A DNA stretch of 64,000 bases from Pseudaminobacter salicylatoxidans (GCF_003148475.1 NZ_QGGG01000005.1:62001-126000); one strand, 5' to 3'; positions 34,813-45,733 are shown, numbered from the stretch's first letter. Notes: generated by a model not told the origin, from the sequence alone. Translations and numbers: made by a program.

Positions 34813-35505
34813 ATGCTGCACACAAAGGTGGTCACTCAAATTCCCGTTTCCGACCCGGATGAACCTCAATCGCGCATCGCCTATCGAATGATCGAGGCGA
34901 TGATCGTCACGCATGAGTTGCCGCCCGGCACCCGCATCTCGGAAGTGTCGCTGAGCAACAAGCTGGGTATTGGCCGCACTCCCATCCGCGAAGCACTGCA
35001 ACGCCTGTCTTTCGAGGGAACGGTAAAAATCGTTCCCCGCTCGGGCGCTTATGTCTCGCAGATCGACCTTGTCGATCAGTTGGCGATGATCGAGGTGCGC
35101 AAGGGCATAGAGAATGTATTGATGGGCCGCGCGGCACGCTTTGCGCATGATCCGGAACGGCAGCATTTCCGCGAACTCGCCATAAAGTTCGAGAATGTCG
35201 CCGCGACAAATGACGGCCACGCCTTTGTCGAAGTGGACCGCGAGTTCAACTCGCTGGTGGTAGCGACGGCCCGCAACAAATATGCGGCACACGCCATTGC
35301 ACCGATCGAAGCGGAAACGCGCCGCTTCTGGTATCTCTACTTCAGGCAGTTCGGCGACCTGCAGCATGTCTGCCAGCTTCACGCGGCTGTCGCGCGCTGC
35401 ATCGCCGCCAATGACGAGGAAGGCGCCCGCGCAGGCTCCGATCGGATCGTCGACTACGCGGCGGAATACACCCAGAAGACATTGAAGTTCTTCAGCCAGA
35501 ACTGA
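34813..35505 (+). CDS. GntR-family transcriptional regulator (FCD domain)
   Basis: This 230-residue protein has an N-terminal winged helix (SRIAYRMIEAMIVTHELPPG, then SLSNKLGIGRTPIREALQRL) and a helical FCD ligand-binding domain from about residue 90 (EVDREFNSLVVATARN). The start at 34813 has a G-rich ribosome site 14 bp upstream, which is rather far, so the exact start is uncertain. Its target is probably the divergent MFS and ggt genes. Confidence 0.85.
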   Translation: MLHTKVVTQIPVSDPDEPQSRIAYRMIEAMIVTHELPPGTRISEVSLSNKLGIGRTPIREALQRLSFEGTVKIVPRSGAYVSQIDLVDQLAMIEVRKGIENVLMGRAARFAHDPERQHFRELAIKFENVAATNDGHAFVEVDREFNSLVVATARNKYAAHAIAPIEAETRRFWYLYFRQFGDLQHVCQLHAAVARCIAANDEEGARAGSDRIVDYAAEYTQKTLKFFSQN

Positions 35506-35562
35506 GCTTGCAACGCGCTGCCGGTCGGTGTGTTCCGGCTCACGCCGCGGCCGCCGGGGCTG

Positions 35563-36045
35563 TCAGGATGCTTTAACCTGAATGGCCTGTACGTCCAGGC
35601 TTGTCGTCGACTTCACCTTCTTCATGATGACAGTGGTGCGGAAGCTGGCGACGTCGCTATCCCCGAACATCAGCCTGTCCAGCAGAAATGACTGATAGCT
35701 GGCAAGATCGGCGGCGATCACGCGCAAGGAATAGTCCCACTCGCCTGCGATCAGAAAGCATTCGGTGACTTCCGGGAATTTGAGCACGCGTTTTTCAAAG
35801 CGCTCGAAAAATTCCCGCGTCTGCTCCTTCAATCGCAACTCGACGATGACGTACAGCCCCATTCCGATCCGTGCCGGGTCGAGCAATGCGGCGTATTGGC
35901 GAATGATGCCGCTTTCTTCGAGAGCGCGAACCCGGCGCAGGCAGGGGGCAGGCGACAGCCCGACCCGTTCGGCCAGTTCCAGATTGGTGATGCGGGCGTC
36001 CTGCTGGAGGATGGCCAGGATTTTCCGATCAATGCGATCCAGCAT
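35563..36045 (-). CDS. Lrp/AsnC-family transcriptional regulator
   Basis: This 160-residue protein has an N-terminal helix-turn-helix (LDRIDRKILAILQQDARITN, then LAERVGLSPAPCLRRVRALE) and a C-terminal RAM effector domain (VIVELRLKEQTREFFERFEK, FLIAGEWDYSLRV). Regulators of this family usually sense amino acids. It is divergent from the B12-mutase operon, and a large inverted repeat overlaps the region next to its start codon. This suggests autoregulation and control of the operon by an amino acid. Confidence 0.92.
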   Translation of the reverse strand: MLDRIDRKILAILQQDARITNLELAERVGLSPAPCLRRVRALEESGIIRQYAALLDPARIGMGLYVIVELRLKEQTREFFERFEKRVLKFPEVTECFLIAGEWDYSLRVIAADLASYQSFLLDRLMFGDSDVASFRTTVIMKKVKSTTSLDVQAIQVKAS

Positions 36046-36050
36046 CGTTC

Positions 36051-36087
36051 TGCGCCATTTCTGATCTCATTTCAGAACTATGGCGCA
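36051..36087. promoter_or_regulatory. Large inverted repeat, probable Lrp/AsnC operator
   Basis: The outer arms TGCGCCAT (36051-36058) and ATGGCGCA (36080-36087) are perfect 8-bp complements. Inner arms TTCTGA (36059-36064) and TCAGAA (36072-36077) extend the dyad. It sits 5 bp from the regulator's start codon and about 100 bp before the mutase gene, ideal for control of both. Confidence 0.7.
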
Positions 36088-36187
36088 ATATATAAGATGT
36101 TTCTTTCGATCTGAGCAAGCAATTCGCAATCCGATTCCAACAACCCGTGCATACAGTTCTCTGTGTGAACAGGGAGGAGATCTAATC

Positions 36188-37912
<1,725 letters not shown>

Positions 37913-37934
37913 ACAATCGCCAAGGAGCAAGAAC

Positions 37935-38333
37935 ATGAAGCGACCGCTGCGCGTTGTCGTTGCCAAGCCCGGCCTCGACGGGCACGACCGTGGGGCCAAG
38001 ATCATCGCGCGCGCATTCCGCGACGCCGGTTTCGAAGTGATCTACACCGGGATCTTCCAGACCAGCGAGATGATCGTGCGCACCGTGCTGGAGGAAGATG
38101 CCGACATATTGGGTCTGAGCATCCTGTCTGGCTCGCATATGCACTTTGCCGAAGAAATCTGCGGTGCGCTGCGCGAGCAGGCGGCCAGGGAGGTGCTGGT
38201 GATCATGGGAGGCATCCTGCCGCCGAGGGATATCCCCAAGGTAAAGGAAGCAGGGGTGGCCGAAGTGTTCGGACCGGGCACACCCACTGCCAGGATCGTG
38301 GAATATGTGCGTGAATGGCAAGGGGCAGCCTGA
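37935..38333 (+). CDS. B12-binding small subunit of the acyl-CoA mutase (HcmB-like)
   Basis: This 132-residue Rossmann-like domain carries the cobalamin signature: Asp15-Gly-His17-Asp-Arg-Gly20 in KPGLDGHDRG with the lower-ligand His, then LGLSILSGSHMHF and the GGILPPRDIP loop. Length matches the free-standing small subunit of 2-hydroxyisobutyryl-CoA mutase. It starts 22 bp after the large subunit and its stop overlaps the next start codon by one base (TGATG). Confidence 0.93.
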   Translation: MKRPLRVVVAKPGLDGHDRGAKIIARAFRDAGFEVIYTGIFQTSEMIVRTVLEEDADILGLSILSGSHMHFAEEICGALREQAAREVLVIMGGILPPRDIPKVKEAGVAEVFGPGTPTARIVEYVREWQGAA

Positions 38334-39889
38334 TGAGTTCCCCCGTCCATGGCGGTGCATTGAGGCTGGATGAGCTCCTGTCTCGTGCGGCGGCGACAGA
38401 CCCGCAACGCGAAGCGGTTATCTTCGGCGACGTTTCATGGACCTATGCGCGGGTTGGCGACCGCGCAAGGCGGCTTGCGGCAAGTCTTGCCGCACTGGGC
38501 GTGGAACGCGGTGATCGCGTCGCACTCTGGGCATCCAACAGAGCGGAGTTCGTCGAAATCCTCTTCGGAATCCCGCTGCTGGGCGCCATTGCGGTTCCGC
38601 TCGATCAGTGGTGGACGAATAAGGATGCCATGGCCGCAATCAGCCAGGTTCGCCCGAAGGTGCTTATCGTCGGCACAGCGCAGGCAGGCCTGCTCGAAGG
38701 ATGCGGATTCGATCTGGATGCTGCCGGCGTGGCGCATGTGGTGTCGCTCGACGCGCCAGCCGCAACGGCACCCCTGCCCTATGAACGGCTGCTGGCCGAT
38801 GCGCAGCCGCTCCACCATTCGGTGCCCGTGGCTTCGGACGATCCCGCGCTGATCCTCTTTACGTCCGGCTCGACCGGGCGTTCCAAGGGGGCCGTGCACA
38901 CGCATCGCAGCCTGATCGCCACCGCAATGGTGATGAGCCTCGAACTCGGCCTGCGCGACGGCGAGCGCACGCTGCATTTCCTGCCGCTGTTTTCGTCCTG
39001 TCTCGAACATCTCATCCCGCTCACGCTGATGCGCGCCACCCATGTGATCATGCCGCAATTCGATGCAGCCCAGGTCTGGCAGGCAATCGCAACGCACGGT
39101 ATCACCCACATCGATGCCGTTCCGACCACGCTACGCCGCATGCTGGAGGCCGCGCCTTCCACCATTCCGCTTTCACTCAGGCTCGTTTCCTATGCATCCG
39201 AGCCGATGCCCGGTCCGTTGATCTCAGCTCTGGCCGAGAAGATGCCGCAGGTCGATTTCGTCCAGTTCTACGGCATGATCGAACATCTTTGCCTGACCGT
39301 GCAACGCCCGCCCGAGCAGATAGAAAAGAAGGGGAGCGTCGGCCTGCCGATGGTCGGCGCCGAGCTTCGGCTGCTGGAAACCGACGACGGCCCGGCTGCC
39401 CCCGTGGGGGAGATTCTCGCGCGCAGCCCGAGCATGTTTGTCGGCTATTGGCAGGACCCGGAAGCCACGGCAAAGGTCATGCATGACGGCTGGATGCGTA
39501 CGGGCGATCTTGGCGCGTTCGACGAGGACGGATTTCTGGTGCTGTCGGGACGCCTCAAGGAAGTCATCAAGACCGGCGGCGTTTCCGTCATCCCGGGCGA
39601 GGTCGAGGCCACGCTGCTTCGCCATCCGCATGTGCGGGAGGCGGCAGTGGTGGGCATTCCCGACGAAAACTGGGGCGAGGCCGTGCACGCTTTCGTGACC
39701 CTGCATGCCGGTGCCGGCGCGCTCGAGGACGATTTGAAGACGTTCTGCCGCGGCCAGTTGGCCGGCTACAAGAGCCCCAAGGCGGTGCATGTCGTGGAAG
39801 AGCTTCCGCGCACCGGCATCGGCAAGATCGCGCGCCGCGCTGTGCGCGAGGATTTCCTGAGAGCCCGAACCGAAGAGGTGATCCCATGA
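38333..39889 (+). CDS. Acyl-CoA synthetase (AMP-forming, class I)
   Basis: This 518-residue adenylating enzyme has the P-loop-like motif LILFTSGSTGRSKGAVHTHR, the substrate-pocket turn VQFYGMIEHLCL, the hinge MRTGDLGAFDEDGFLVLSGR and the catalytic Lys in RTGIGKIARRAVRE. It converts a carboxylic acid, ATP and CoA to acyl-CoA, AMP and pyrophosphate. It is translationally coupled to both neighbours, so it most likely activates the acid fed to the mutase or ammonia-lyase. The motif GMIE instead of the usual GMTE marks a somewhat divergent substrate pocket. Confidence 0.92.
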   Translation: MSSPVHGGALRLDELLSRAAATDPQREAVIFGDVSWTYARVGDRARRLAASLAALGVERGDRVALWASNRAEFVEILFGIPLLGAIAVPLDQWWTNKDAMAAISQVRPKVLIVGTAQAGLLEGCGFDLDAAGVAHVVSLDAPAATAPLPYERLLADAQPLHHSVPVASDDPALILFTSGSTGRSKGAVHTHRSLIATAMVMSLELGLRDGERTLHFLPLFSSCLEHLIPLTLMRATHVIMPQFDAAQVWQAIATHGITHIDAVPTTLRRMLEAAPSTIPLSLRLVSYASEPMPGPLISALAEKMPQVDFVQFYGMIEHLCLTVQRPPEQIEKKGSVGLPMVGAELRLLETDDGPAAPVGEILARSPSMFVGYWQDPEATAKVMHDGWMRTGDLGAFDEDGFLVLSGRLKEVIKTGGVSVIPGEVEATLLRHPHVREAAVVGIPDENWGEAVHAFVTLHAGAGALEDDLKTFCRGQLAGYKSPKAVHVVEELPRTGIGKIARRAVREDFLRARTEEVIP

Positions 39890-40272
39890 GCGAAAGTCTT
39901 ATCCGCCTGCGCATGGCGAGCGCGGACGGCCACTATGGCGGGGGGCTTGTGGACGGCGCCCGCGTGTTGCAGCTTTTCGGCGACGCAGTGACCGAAATCC
40001 TCGTCCGCCATGACGGCGACGAGGGATTGATGCGGGCGATGAACGCCGAATTCCTCGCCCCGGTCTGGGCCGGCGATTATCTCGAAATCCGCGCCACGCT
40101 TTCCCGGACGGGCAACACCTCGCGGACCCTGGAATGCACGGCCCACAAGATCATCGAGCTGGAACAGTCGGAGGAATCTGCCGCGCGCCTGCTTGCCGCG
40201 CCACAACTCGTGGCCAGGGCACAGGCAATTGCCGTCGTGCCCCTCGAAAAGCAGAGGGCGGCGGCGCGATGA
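39886..40272 (+). CDS. Hot-dog-fold beta-aminoacyl-CoA ammonia-lyase (3-aminobutyryl-CoA ammonia-lyase-like)
   Basis: This 128-residue protein resembles Kal, the 3-aminobutyryl-CoA ammonia-lyase of lysine fermentation, and more distantly beta-alanyl-CoA ammonia-lyase: RMASADGHYGGGLVDGARVL, LFGDAVTEILVRHDGDEG, AEFLAPVWAGDYLEIRA and GNTSRTLECTAHKII. These enzymes eliminate ammonia from a 3-aminoacyl-CoA to give an enoyl-CoA (crotonyl-CoA for Kal). It overlaps the synthetase and meaB genes by 4 bp at each end. A plain thioesterase is the main alternative, but the HYGG...LVDGA pattern favours the lyase. The match rests on memory of family sequences, not on a search. Confidence 0.8.
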   Translation: MSESLIRLRMASADGHYGGGLVDGARVLQLFGDAVTEILVRHDGDEGLMRAMNAEFLAPVWAGDYLEIRATLSRTGNTSRTLECTAHKIIELEQSEESAARLLAAPQLVARAQAIAVVPLEKQRAAAR

Positions 40273-41204
40273 CCGGCAATATCGACCTTCTGGCGCGCGC
40301 CCGCGAAGGGCAGATCGCGGCCGTCGCACGCCTCCTGTCCATCGTCGAGAACGAGGAACCCGAAGCGGCCGAGATCGTGCGCGCCACCCATCCCGACACG
40401 GGCCACGCCACGGTCGTGGGCATCACCGGCCCTCCGGGAGCAGGCAAAAGCTCCCTTGTCTCGACGCTGACCGCAGCCTTCCGCGCTCGCTATCCGCGCG
40501 TCGCCGTTGTGGCGGTCGATCCGTCAAGCCCCTTTACCGGCGGCGCCATACTGGGCGACCGCATCCGCATGCGCGAGCGCTTTCTGGACGAAGGCGTATT
40601 CATCCGCAGCATGGCCAATCGCGGCAATTCCGGCGGCCTCGCCCGCACGACGAAACGCGTGGTGAACCTGCTCGATGCGCTCGGCTTCGACATCATCCTG
40701 GTCGAGACGGTGGGTGTGGGACAGGAGGAAATCGAGGTCGTGCGGGTGGTCGAAACCGTCTGCCTGCTGACCATCCCCGGCATGGGCGATGACATACAAG
40801 CCATCAAATCGGGCATCATGGAAATCGCCGACGTGCTGGTGGTCAACAAGGCCGACCGGCCGGGTGCCGACCGGGCGGTGAAAGACTTCGCCCAGATGAT
40901 GACGCTCGGAACGCCTCGGCTCGACTGGAAGATTCCCATCGTTAAGACGTCCGCGACGGAAGGTACCGGCATCGACGATCTCGTCGCGGCCATCGAAAGC
41001 CACGGCAAATGGGCCCGCGCAAGCGGCGATGCACGCCGCCGCAGCCTTGATGCGATGCGGAAAGAGGTCGAAACGCTGCTGCGCGAGCGCATATTGCGCG
41101 AACTGGCCGAGAGAGTGACAGACGACCATCTCGATCGTGCAGCCGCGCGCGTCGCAGATCGCGAAGTCGACCCCTACGCAGCGGTCGAAGAGCTGCTTGC
41201 TTAG
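40269..41204 (+). CDS. meaB: MeaB/ArgK-type GTPase, chaperone of the B12 mutase
   Basis: This 311-residue G3E-family GTPase has Walker A GITGPPGAGKSSLV, the AVDPSSPFTGGAILGDRIRM region, ETVGVGQEEIEV and the NKAD guanine motif. MeaB proteins load adenosylcobalamin onto mutases and protect them from inactivation. The HcmA system also has its own MeaB-like partner. Its ATG overlaps the stop of the ammonia-lyase gene, so it is the last gene of the five-gene operon, before a bidirectional terminator. Confidence 0.93.
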   Translation: MTGNIDLLARAREGQIAAVARLLSIVENEEPEAAEIVRATHPDTGHATVVGITGPPGAGKSSLVSTLTAAFRARYPRVAVVAVDPSSPFTGGAILGDRIRMRERFLDEGVFIRSMANRGNSGGLARTTKRVVNLLDALGFDIILVETVGVGQEEIEVVRVVETVCLLTIPGMGDDIQAIKSGIMEIADVLVVNKADRPGADRAVKDFAQMMTLGTPRLDWKIPIVKTSATEGTGIDDLVAAIESHGKWARASGDARRRSLDAMRKEVETLLRERILRELAERVTDDHLDRAAARVADREVDPYAAVEELLA

Positions 41205-41346
41205 GCGCGCTTTGGCATGAACGCTCCAAGCTTCTCCCGCGGCGGGGTGGATGAACCGGCACGACGTCGGCGATCGGTCATTGCCGCTTCAGCAGTTGGC
41301 TTAGGTCAGGGTCCAGACTGAGCGGCATTGCGCTCGACAAGAAACC

Positions 41347-41375
41347 AAAGCACCGGTCACTCGGTCCGGTGCTTT
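41347..41375. terminator. Bidirectional terminator between convergent operons
   Basis: AAAGCACCGG (41347-41356) pairs perfectly with CCGGTGCTTT (41366-41375) over a 9-base loop. Each strand ends the stem with short T-rich sequence. It serves the mutase operon on the plus strand and the ThDP enzyme operon on the minus strand. Confidence 0.7.
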
Positions 41376-41391
41376 CTGTTCAAACGGGAAT

Positions 41392-43005
41392 TCAGGCCTC
41401 ATTGGCGACGAAGTCGACGTAAATCCTTTCGTCGATTTCGATCACGGTCGGCCGGTTGCGCTGGGTGGCAGCCTTCAGTTTCGCCGGCAAATCGCGCGGG
41501 TCTTCCAGTTTTTCCGCCTCGCAGCCGAAGCCGCGCGCGATGATCAAGAAATCCGGCGTGTAGATGTCGACGCCGATCGGCTCGATGTCCCGCGCCTCCA
41601 TATAGGCCTTGATCTCGCCATAGCCGTTGTTGTTCCAGAGCAGAACGATCAGCGGCAATCCGGCCTCGCGGGCCGCGCCCAACTCGGGCAATGTGAACTG
41701 GATGCCGCCATCGCCGGCAAGGCAGACCGTGGGACGGCCAGTGCCGATCAGCGCGCCGGCCGCCGCCGGCAGCGCATAGCCGAGCGTGCCGTAACCGGTC
41801 GCGGAGCAGAACCAGGAGCGTGGGTGGTTGGCCGCATAGTCGGTGCAGCCGGCATAGACCGGCTGGGCCGAGTCGCCCGCGATCACCACGTCCGGCAGCG
41901 TGTCGCGCACGACCTCCATCAATACCGCACCGGCGCGCAGGACGGGACTGAGCTCGGCGCGCGTGCCGTCGCGCGCGGCCTTGGCGCGCTCAGCGCCATC
42001 GCCGGCCGGGCGGGGCGACACGGAAGCTGCCAAAGCCTTCAGCGCGAGCCCGGTGTCCGAAATCAGCGCCAGATCGGCCGTACGGCCGCGCATGACCTGC
42101 TCCGGATCGATGTCGATGCGAACCAGCTTGCCGTTGATGCGCGCGCCGCCGGTGTCATAGAAATCGAAATCGGTCGGGCCGAATTCGGTGCCCGCTGCAA
42201 TCACCAGATCTGCCGCCTCGATGAGTGCGGTCGTCGCTTCGGCGGACGGACTGCACGGCACGCCAAGCGGATGGCCGGCAGGCAGGGCGCCGCGACCGTT
42301 GACCGTCATGATCACGGGAGCGTCGAGCGCCTCAGCCAGCGCACGCAATGGCGTACCGGCATCGGCCGCGCCACCGCCGGCGATGAAGACCGGGCGCTTG
42401 GCCGCCGCGCACAGGGAGGCAACCTCGGCTATGGCGTTCTGTTCGGGCGCCGGGCGGGTCGGGGCAGGCCGCTTCACGGCCGGCGGCAGCGCCGAGGCGT
42501 CGAGCGTCAGGAGGTCGATGGGTAGCTCGATATGTACCGGGCGCGGGCGCGCCGACGCGAAGACGGCAAAGGCCCGCGCCATCACCTGCGGCAGCTCTTC
42601 GGCGCGCAGCACCGTGTGGCTGAAGGCGGTGAACTGGCGGCCCACCTGACGCTGGTCGGGCAGTTCGTGCAGGTGCCCCTCGCCCGAACCCATGCGGCCC
42701 GGCGCATTGACGCTGGTGATGACCAGCATGGGCACCGAGTCGCCATAGGCCTGCGCCATGGCAGTGGCGATGTTGGTGAGGCCGGGGCCGGAAATGATGA
42801 AGCACACGCCCGGCTTGCCGGTGGCGCGGGCATAGCCGTCGGCCATGAAGCCGGCGCCCTGCTCGTGGCGGGGCGTGATGTGGCGGATGCCGCTGCCGGG
42901 CAGGCCGCGATACATTTCCACCGTATGTACGCCGGGAATGCCGAACACCGTGTCGACGCCATAGGCGGCTAACAGTTCGACCAGATAGGTTCCGACCGTC
43001 TTCAT
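41392..43005 (-). CDS. Thiamine-diphosphate-dependent decarboxylase (AruI-like, acetolactate synthase family)
   Basis: This 537-residue ThDP enzyme has the N-terminal catalytic Glu48 in TPRHEQGAGFMADGYARATG and the C-terminal cofactor motif LAGDGGIQFTLPEL followed by LLWNNNGYGEIKAYM. The opening VDTVFGIPGVHTVEMYRGLP and HELPDQRQVGRQFTAFSH resemble 5-guanidino-2-oxopentanoate decarboxylase (AruI), which acts on the oxo acid from arginine. A 2-oxo acid decarboxylase or carboligase role is certain only at the family level. It starts one base after the CobW stop and ends the leftward operon. Confidence 0.8.
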   Translation of the reverse strand: MKTVGTYLVELLAAYGVDTVFGIPGVHTVEMYRGLPGSGIRHITPRHEQGAGFMADGYARATGKPGVCFIISGPGLTNIATAMAQAYGDSVPMLVITSVNAPGRMGSGEGHLHELPDQRQVGRQFTAFSHTVLRAEELPQVMARAFAVFASARPRPVHIELPIDLLTLDASALPPAVKRPAPTRPAPEQNAIAEVASLCAAAKRPVFIAGGGAADAGTPLRALAEALDAPVIMTVNGRGALPAGHPLGVPCSPSAEATTALIEAADLVIAAGTEFGPTDFDFYDTGGARINGKLVRIDIDPEQVMRGRTADLALISDTGLALKALAASVSPRPAGDGAERAKAARDGTRAELSPVLRAGAVLMEVVRDTLPDVVIAGDSAQPVYAGCTDYAANHPRSWFCSATGYGTLGYALPAAAGALIGTGRPTVCLAGDGGIQFTLPELGAAREAGLPLIVLLWNNNGYGEIKAYMEARDIEPIGVDIYTPDFLIIARGFGCEAEKLEDPRDLPAKLKAATQRNRPTVIEIDERIYVDFVANEA

Positions 43006-43971
43006 TCAGGCAGTTCCTTTCGCGGCAGGCGCAGCAGGTTCGGCGCAGCCATCGAGCTGCGCCAGGATGGATTCGAAGGGTGGGCGTTCACCGAAGCCGA
43101 TGAGCACAAGAATATTGTCTGCATCGAGGCTTTCGGGCGCTTTCGCCAACGGTTCGAGGGAAAGCCGCGCGCCGACGAGATGCACCGCAAAGCATCGGCC
43201 GTCATTGGCGCGCAAAAAGCCCTTGGCGCGATAGACCGCCGTAGGCAGGCCGACGAGAACCTTCTGCAGGCGTTTCAGATCGACCGCGCCGTCATGCCGC
43301 CAGATCGCGCTGACCGCCTGTTCGTGAACGGGTTGTGCCGTGAAAGGCGAAGCGAGCCCGCGTGGCGAAATCTCGCCGGCGAAGAGGATGTCGAAGGGCA
43401 CGCTTGCATTCGTTGTTTCGACGGCGCGGGTGTCCGGAAACGTCCAGCGCGCGCGCCATTCATCGAGTTTTTCGCGTCCGACAAGGTCGGTCTTGTTGAG
43501 GAGCAGAAGGTCGGCAGAGCCGATCTGAGCTTCCGCGAGGCCGGGTGCCGCTGCAATCGCATCGTCAAAGCCGGCGGCATCGACCACGACGACGATCGCA
43601 TCGGCCCGCAGGCGCGCGGCGAAGCGCGAATAGCGCACCGTGTCCATGATGCGGGCGGGATCGGCCACGCCGCTCGCCTCGATCACGATATGGTCGATGT
43701 CGGCGCGAGCGGCCAGAAGCTCCTCGAGCTGCTCGACAAACCCCTGGTTGAGGCCGCAGCACACGCAGCCGTTGGACAGGCTGTAGAGGCCGCCTTCGGT
43801 AGACGTGATCAGCGCGGCGTCGATGTTGATCGCGCCGAAATCATTGACCAGCACGGCGACCTTCAGCCCATGGTCGCCGCTCAGAATGTGATTGACGAGC
43901 GTCGTCTTGCCCGCGCCGAGGAAGCCGCCGATGACGGTAACAGGTGTGGGCGCGGCGCCCTTCGTCACCAT
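43006..43971 (-). CDS. CobW/G3E-family GTPase metallochaperone
   Basis: This 321-residue protein has Walker A GGFLGAGKTTLVNHIL, the metal-binding motif CVCCG in SLSNGCVCCGLNQG, the Walker B-like IEASGVADPARI and the NKTD guanine motif. A C-terminal CobW_C domain follows. Members deliver zinc or cobalt to client enzymes. The start at 43971 overlaps the amidohydrolase stop by 7 bp; an upstream ATG at 43995 would overlap more. Its position between a predicted metal-dependent amidohydrolase and a ThDP enzyme suggests the amidohydrolase or the M20 peptidase as client. Confidence 0.88.
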   Translation of the reverse strand: MVTKGAAPTPVTVIGGFLGAGKTTLVNHILSGDHGLKVAVLVNDFGAINIDAALITSTEGGLYSLSNGCVCCGLNQGFVEQLEELLAARADIDHIVIEASGVADPARIMDTVRYSRFAARLRADAIVVVVDAAGFDDAIAAAPGLAEAQIGSADLLLLNKTDLVGREKLDEWRARWTFPDTRAVETTNASVPFDILFAGEISPRGLASPFTAQPVHEQAVSAIWRHDGAVDLKRLQKVLVGLPTAVYRAKGFLRANDGRCFAVHLVGARLSLEPLAKAPESLDADNILVLIGFGERPPFESILAQLDGCAEPAAPAAKGTA

Positions 43972-45692
43972 AGCCGCGGCGCCTCGCCGTGCCACACGGC
44001 ATCGGAGTTCTCGTTCAGCCGGTCGTGCACGAGCTGGCCCTGCATGAAGGTCAGGTCCACTTTCGTGGAGTGGATGTTACCCTGCGGCTCGACCTCGAAC
44101 AGGTTGCGGTCGAGCACGATGATGTCGGCCGACTTGCCGACCTCGAGCGACCCCGCCTCATGCTCGATGCCCATCGACCAGGCGCCGTTCTTCGTCATCA
44201 CGTCGATGGCCTGCGAGAGCGAAATCGGCTCGCCGAAGCGGCCTTCACCCTCGCCCCACGGATTGGCGCGGGTGACCATGGTTTCGAGTGCGATCCACGG
44301 ATCGAGCGGGCTGACCGGCCAGTCGGTGCCGATGACGGCAACGCCGCCGGCCTCCAGCACGCCCTTGATATTGTAGGCGCGCGACAGGCGCTCCGGGCCA
44401 TAGCCCGAGCGTGCGCCTGAGACGAATTTCGACGGATACCACGACACCGGCGAGAACTCGGCCGTGACGTTGAGATCGCGGAAGCGCTTGAGGTTGCCGC
44501 CATGCAGGATGGTCGAGTGCGCGCACTGATGGCGCACGCCGAGCCCGCCGGGACGCCGGCGCGCTTCCTCGACCGCGTCGAGGAATGTGTCGGAGGCCGC
44601 GTCGCCCGTGCAGTGGGCAATCACGCGAATACCCTGCCTGTCCATGTCCCAGATCATGTCGGCAAGGTGCTCTGGCGTCAGGTTGAGCTTGCCGCTCCAG
44701 CCGGAATTGCCGCCGTCCCATGGCGTGATGAGATAGGACGAGCGCGGCTCGACCGTGCCGTCGAAATGGAACTTCACCGCATTGGCGTTGAGCCGGGCTG
44801 AACGGTAATAGTGACGCTCGCCGGCCAACAGTTCCCAGCGACGGCGCACCGGGAAGATGTCGTCCTGCCAGCTTATCGCGGCCTCGACACGCAGGGTCAG
44901 TTCACCGGCCTGATCGAGCGACTGCAGCGCGTTCAGGCGACTTTCGCAGACATGAACATATTTCGTCGACACCACGCCGCGCGCGGACTGATAGCGCACA
45001 CCGTCGCGATAGGCGGCGCGCAGCACCGGCACAGGCGTGGGCGGCATCGCCGCGTGGATCAACGCATAGGCGCCGTCGATCAGCAGACCCGTGGGCTCGC
45101 CGCTCACAGGATCGCGCTCCAGATAGCCGTTGGCCGGATCGGGCGTGTTCGTCTCGATGCCGGCGCGGCGCAGCGCCTCGCTGTTGACCATCATGGTGCC
45201 CCACATGCGGTCGAGCAGCGCCACCGGGCGGTCAGGCATCACCGTGTCCAGCCAGTCCTTGCCCGGAACGAGCCCGGCCTGACGGAAGGTGTAGCGGACG
45301 AAATACTGGCCGTAGATCCACTCCCGATCCGGGTGCCTGGCGGCATAGGCCAGGATGGCATCACGCACCTGATCCGGCGTCGGATCGACGATGCCGATAT
45401 CCAGATCCTCGGCATAGCGTGGCGCCAGCGCAAGATCGGGATGGGTATGCATGTCGTAAAGGCCCGGCATGGCGAAGCGCCCGCCGAGGTCGGTCACCTT
45501 CGTCTGCGCACCGATCAGGTGCTCGACATCGGCACGCTCGCCGCGCGCGACGATGCGACCGCGCGCCACCGCCAGCGCCGAGCACCATGGCAGACCCGGA
45601 TCGCCGGTGTAGATGCGGCCATTGACAAGCACGAGGTCCGCATGGGCACTGCGGGCTGCGTGGCTCGGGCGGTGGTCATAGAGAACGCGCAT
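43965..45692 (-). CDS. Amidohydrolase family protein (YtcJ type)
   Basis: This 575-residue metal-dependent hydrolase has the N-terminal composite strand LVLVNGRIYTGDPGLPWCSA, the metal motif PGLYDMHTHPDLAL and later the HCTGDAASD, HQCAHSTI and GTDWPVSPLDPW blocks, as in the YtcJ/LAF3 branch. These enzymes hydrolyse amides, formamides or cyclic amides. The exact substrate is unknown. It lies between the M20 peptidase and CobW genes. Confidence 0.85.
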   Translation of the reverse strand: MRVLYDHRPSHAARSAHADLVLVNGRIYTGDPGLPWCSALAVARGRIVARGERADVEHLIGAQTKVTDLGGRFAMPGLYDMHTHPDLALAPRYAEDLDIGIVDPTPDQVRDAILAYAARHPDREWIYGQYFVRYTFRQAGLVPGKDWLDTVMPDRPVALLDRMWGTMMVNSEALRRAGIETNTPDPANGYLERDPVSGEPTGLLIDGAYALIHAAMPPTPVPVLRAAYRDGVRYQSARGVVSTKYVHVCESRLNALQSLDQAGELTLRVEAAISWQDDIFPVRRRWELLAGERHYYRSARLNANAVKFHFDGTVEPRSSYLITPWDGGNSGWSGKLNLTPEHLADMIWDMDRQGIRVIAHCTGDAASDTFLDAVEEARRRPGGLGVRHQCAHSTILHGGNLKRFRDLNVTAEFSPVSWYPSKFVSGARSGYGPERLSRAYNIKGVLEAGGVAVIGTDWPVSPLDPWIALETMVTRANPWGEGEGRFGEPISLSQAIDVMTKNGAWSMGIEHEAGSLEVGKSADIIVLDRNLFEVEPQGNIHSTKVDLTFMQGQLVHDRLNENSDAVWHGEAPRLW

Positions 45693-45733
45693 ATCGGCAG
45701 TCTACCTTTTGGAAAGAGCCTCGATTTCCGGCC

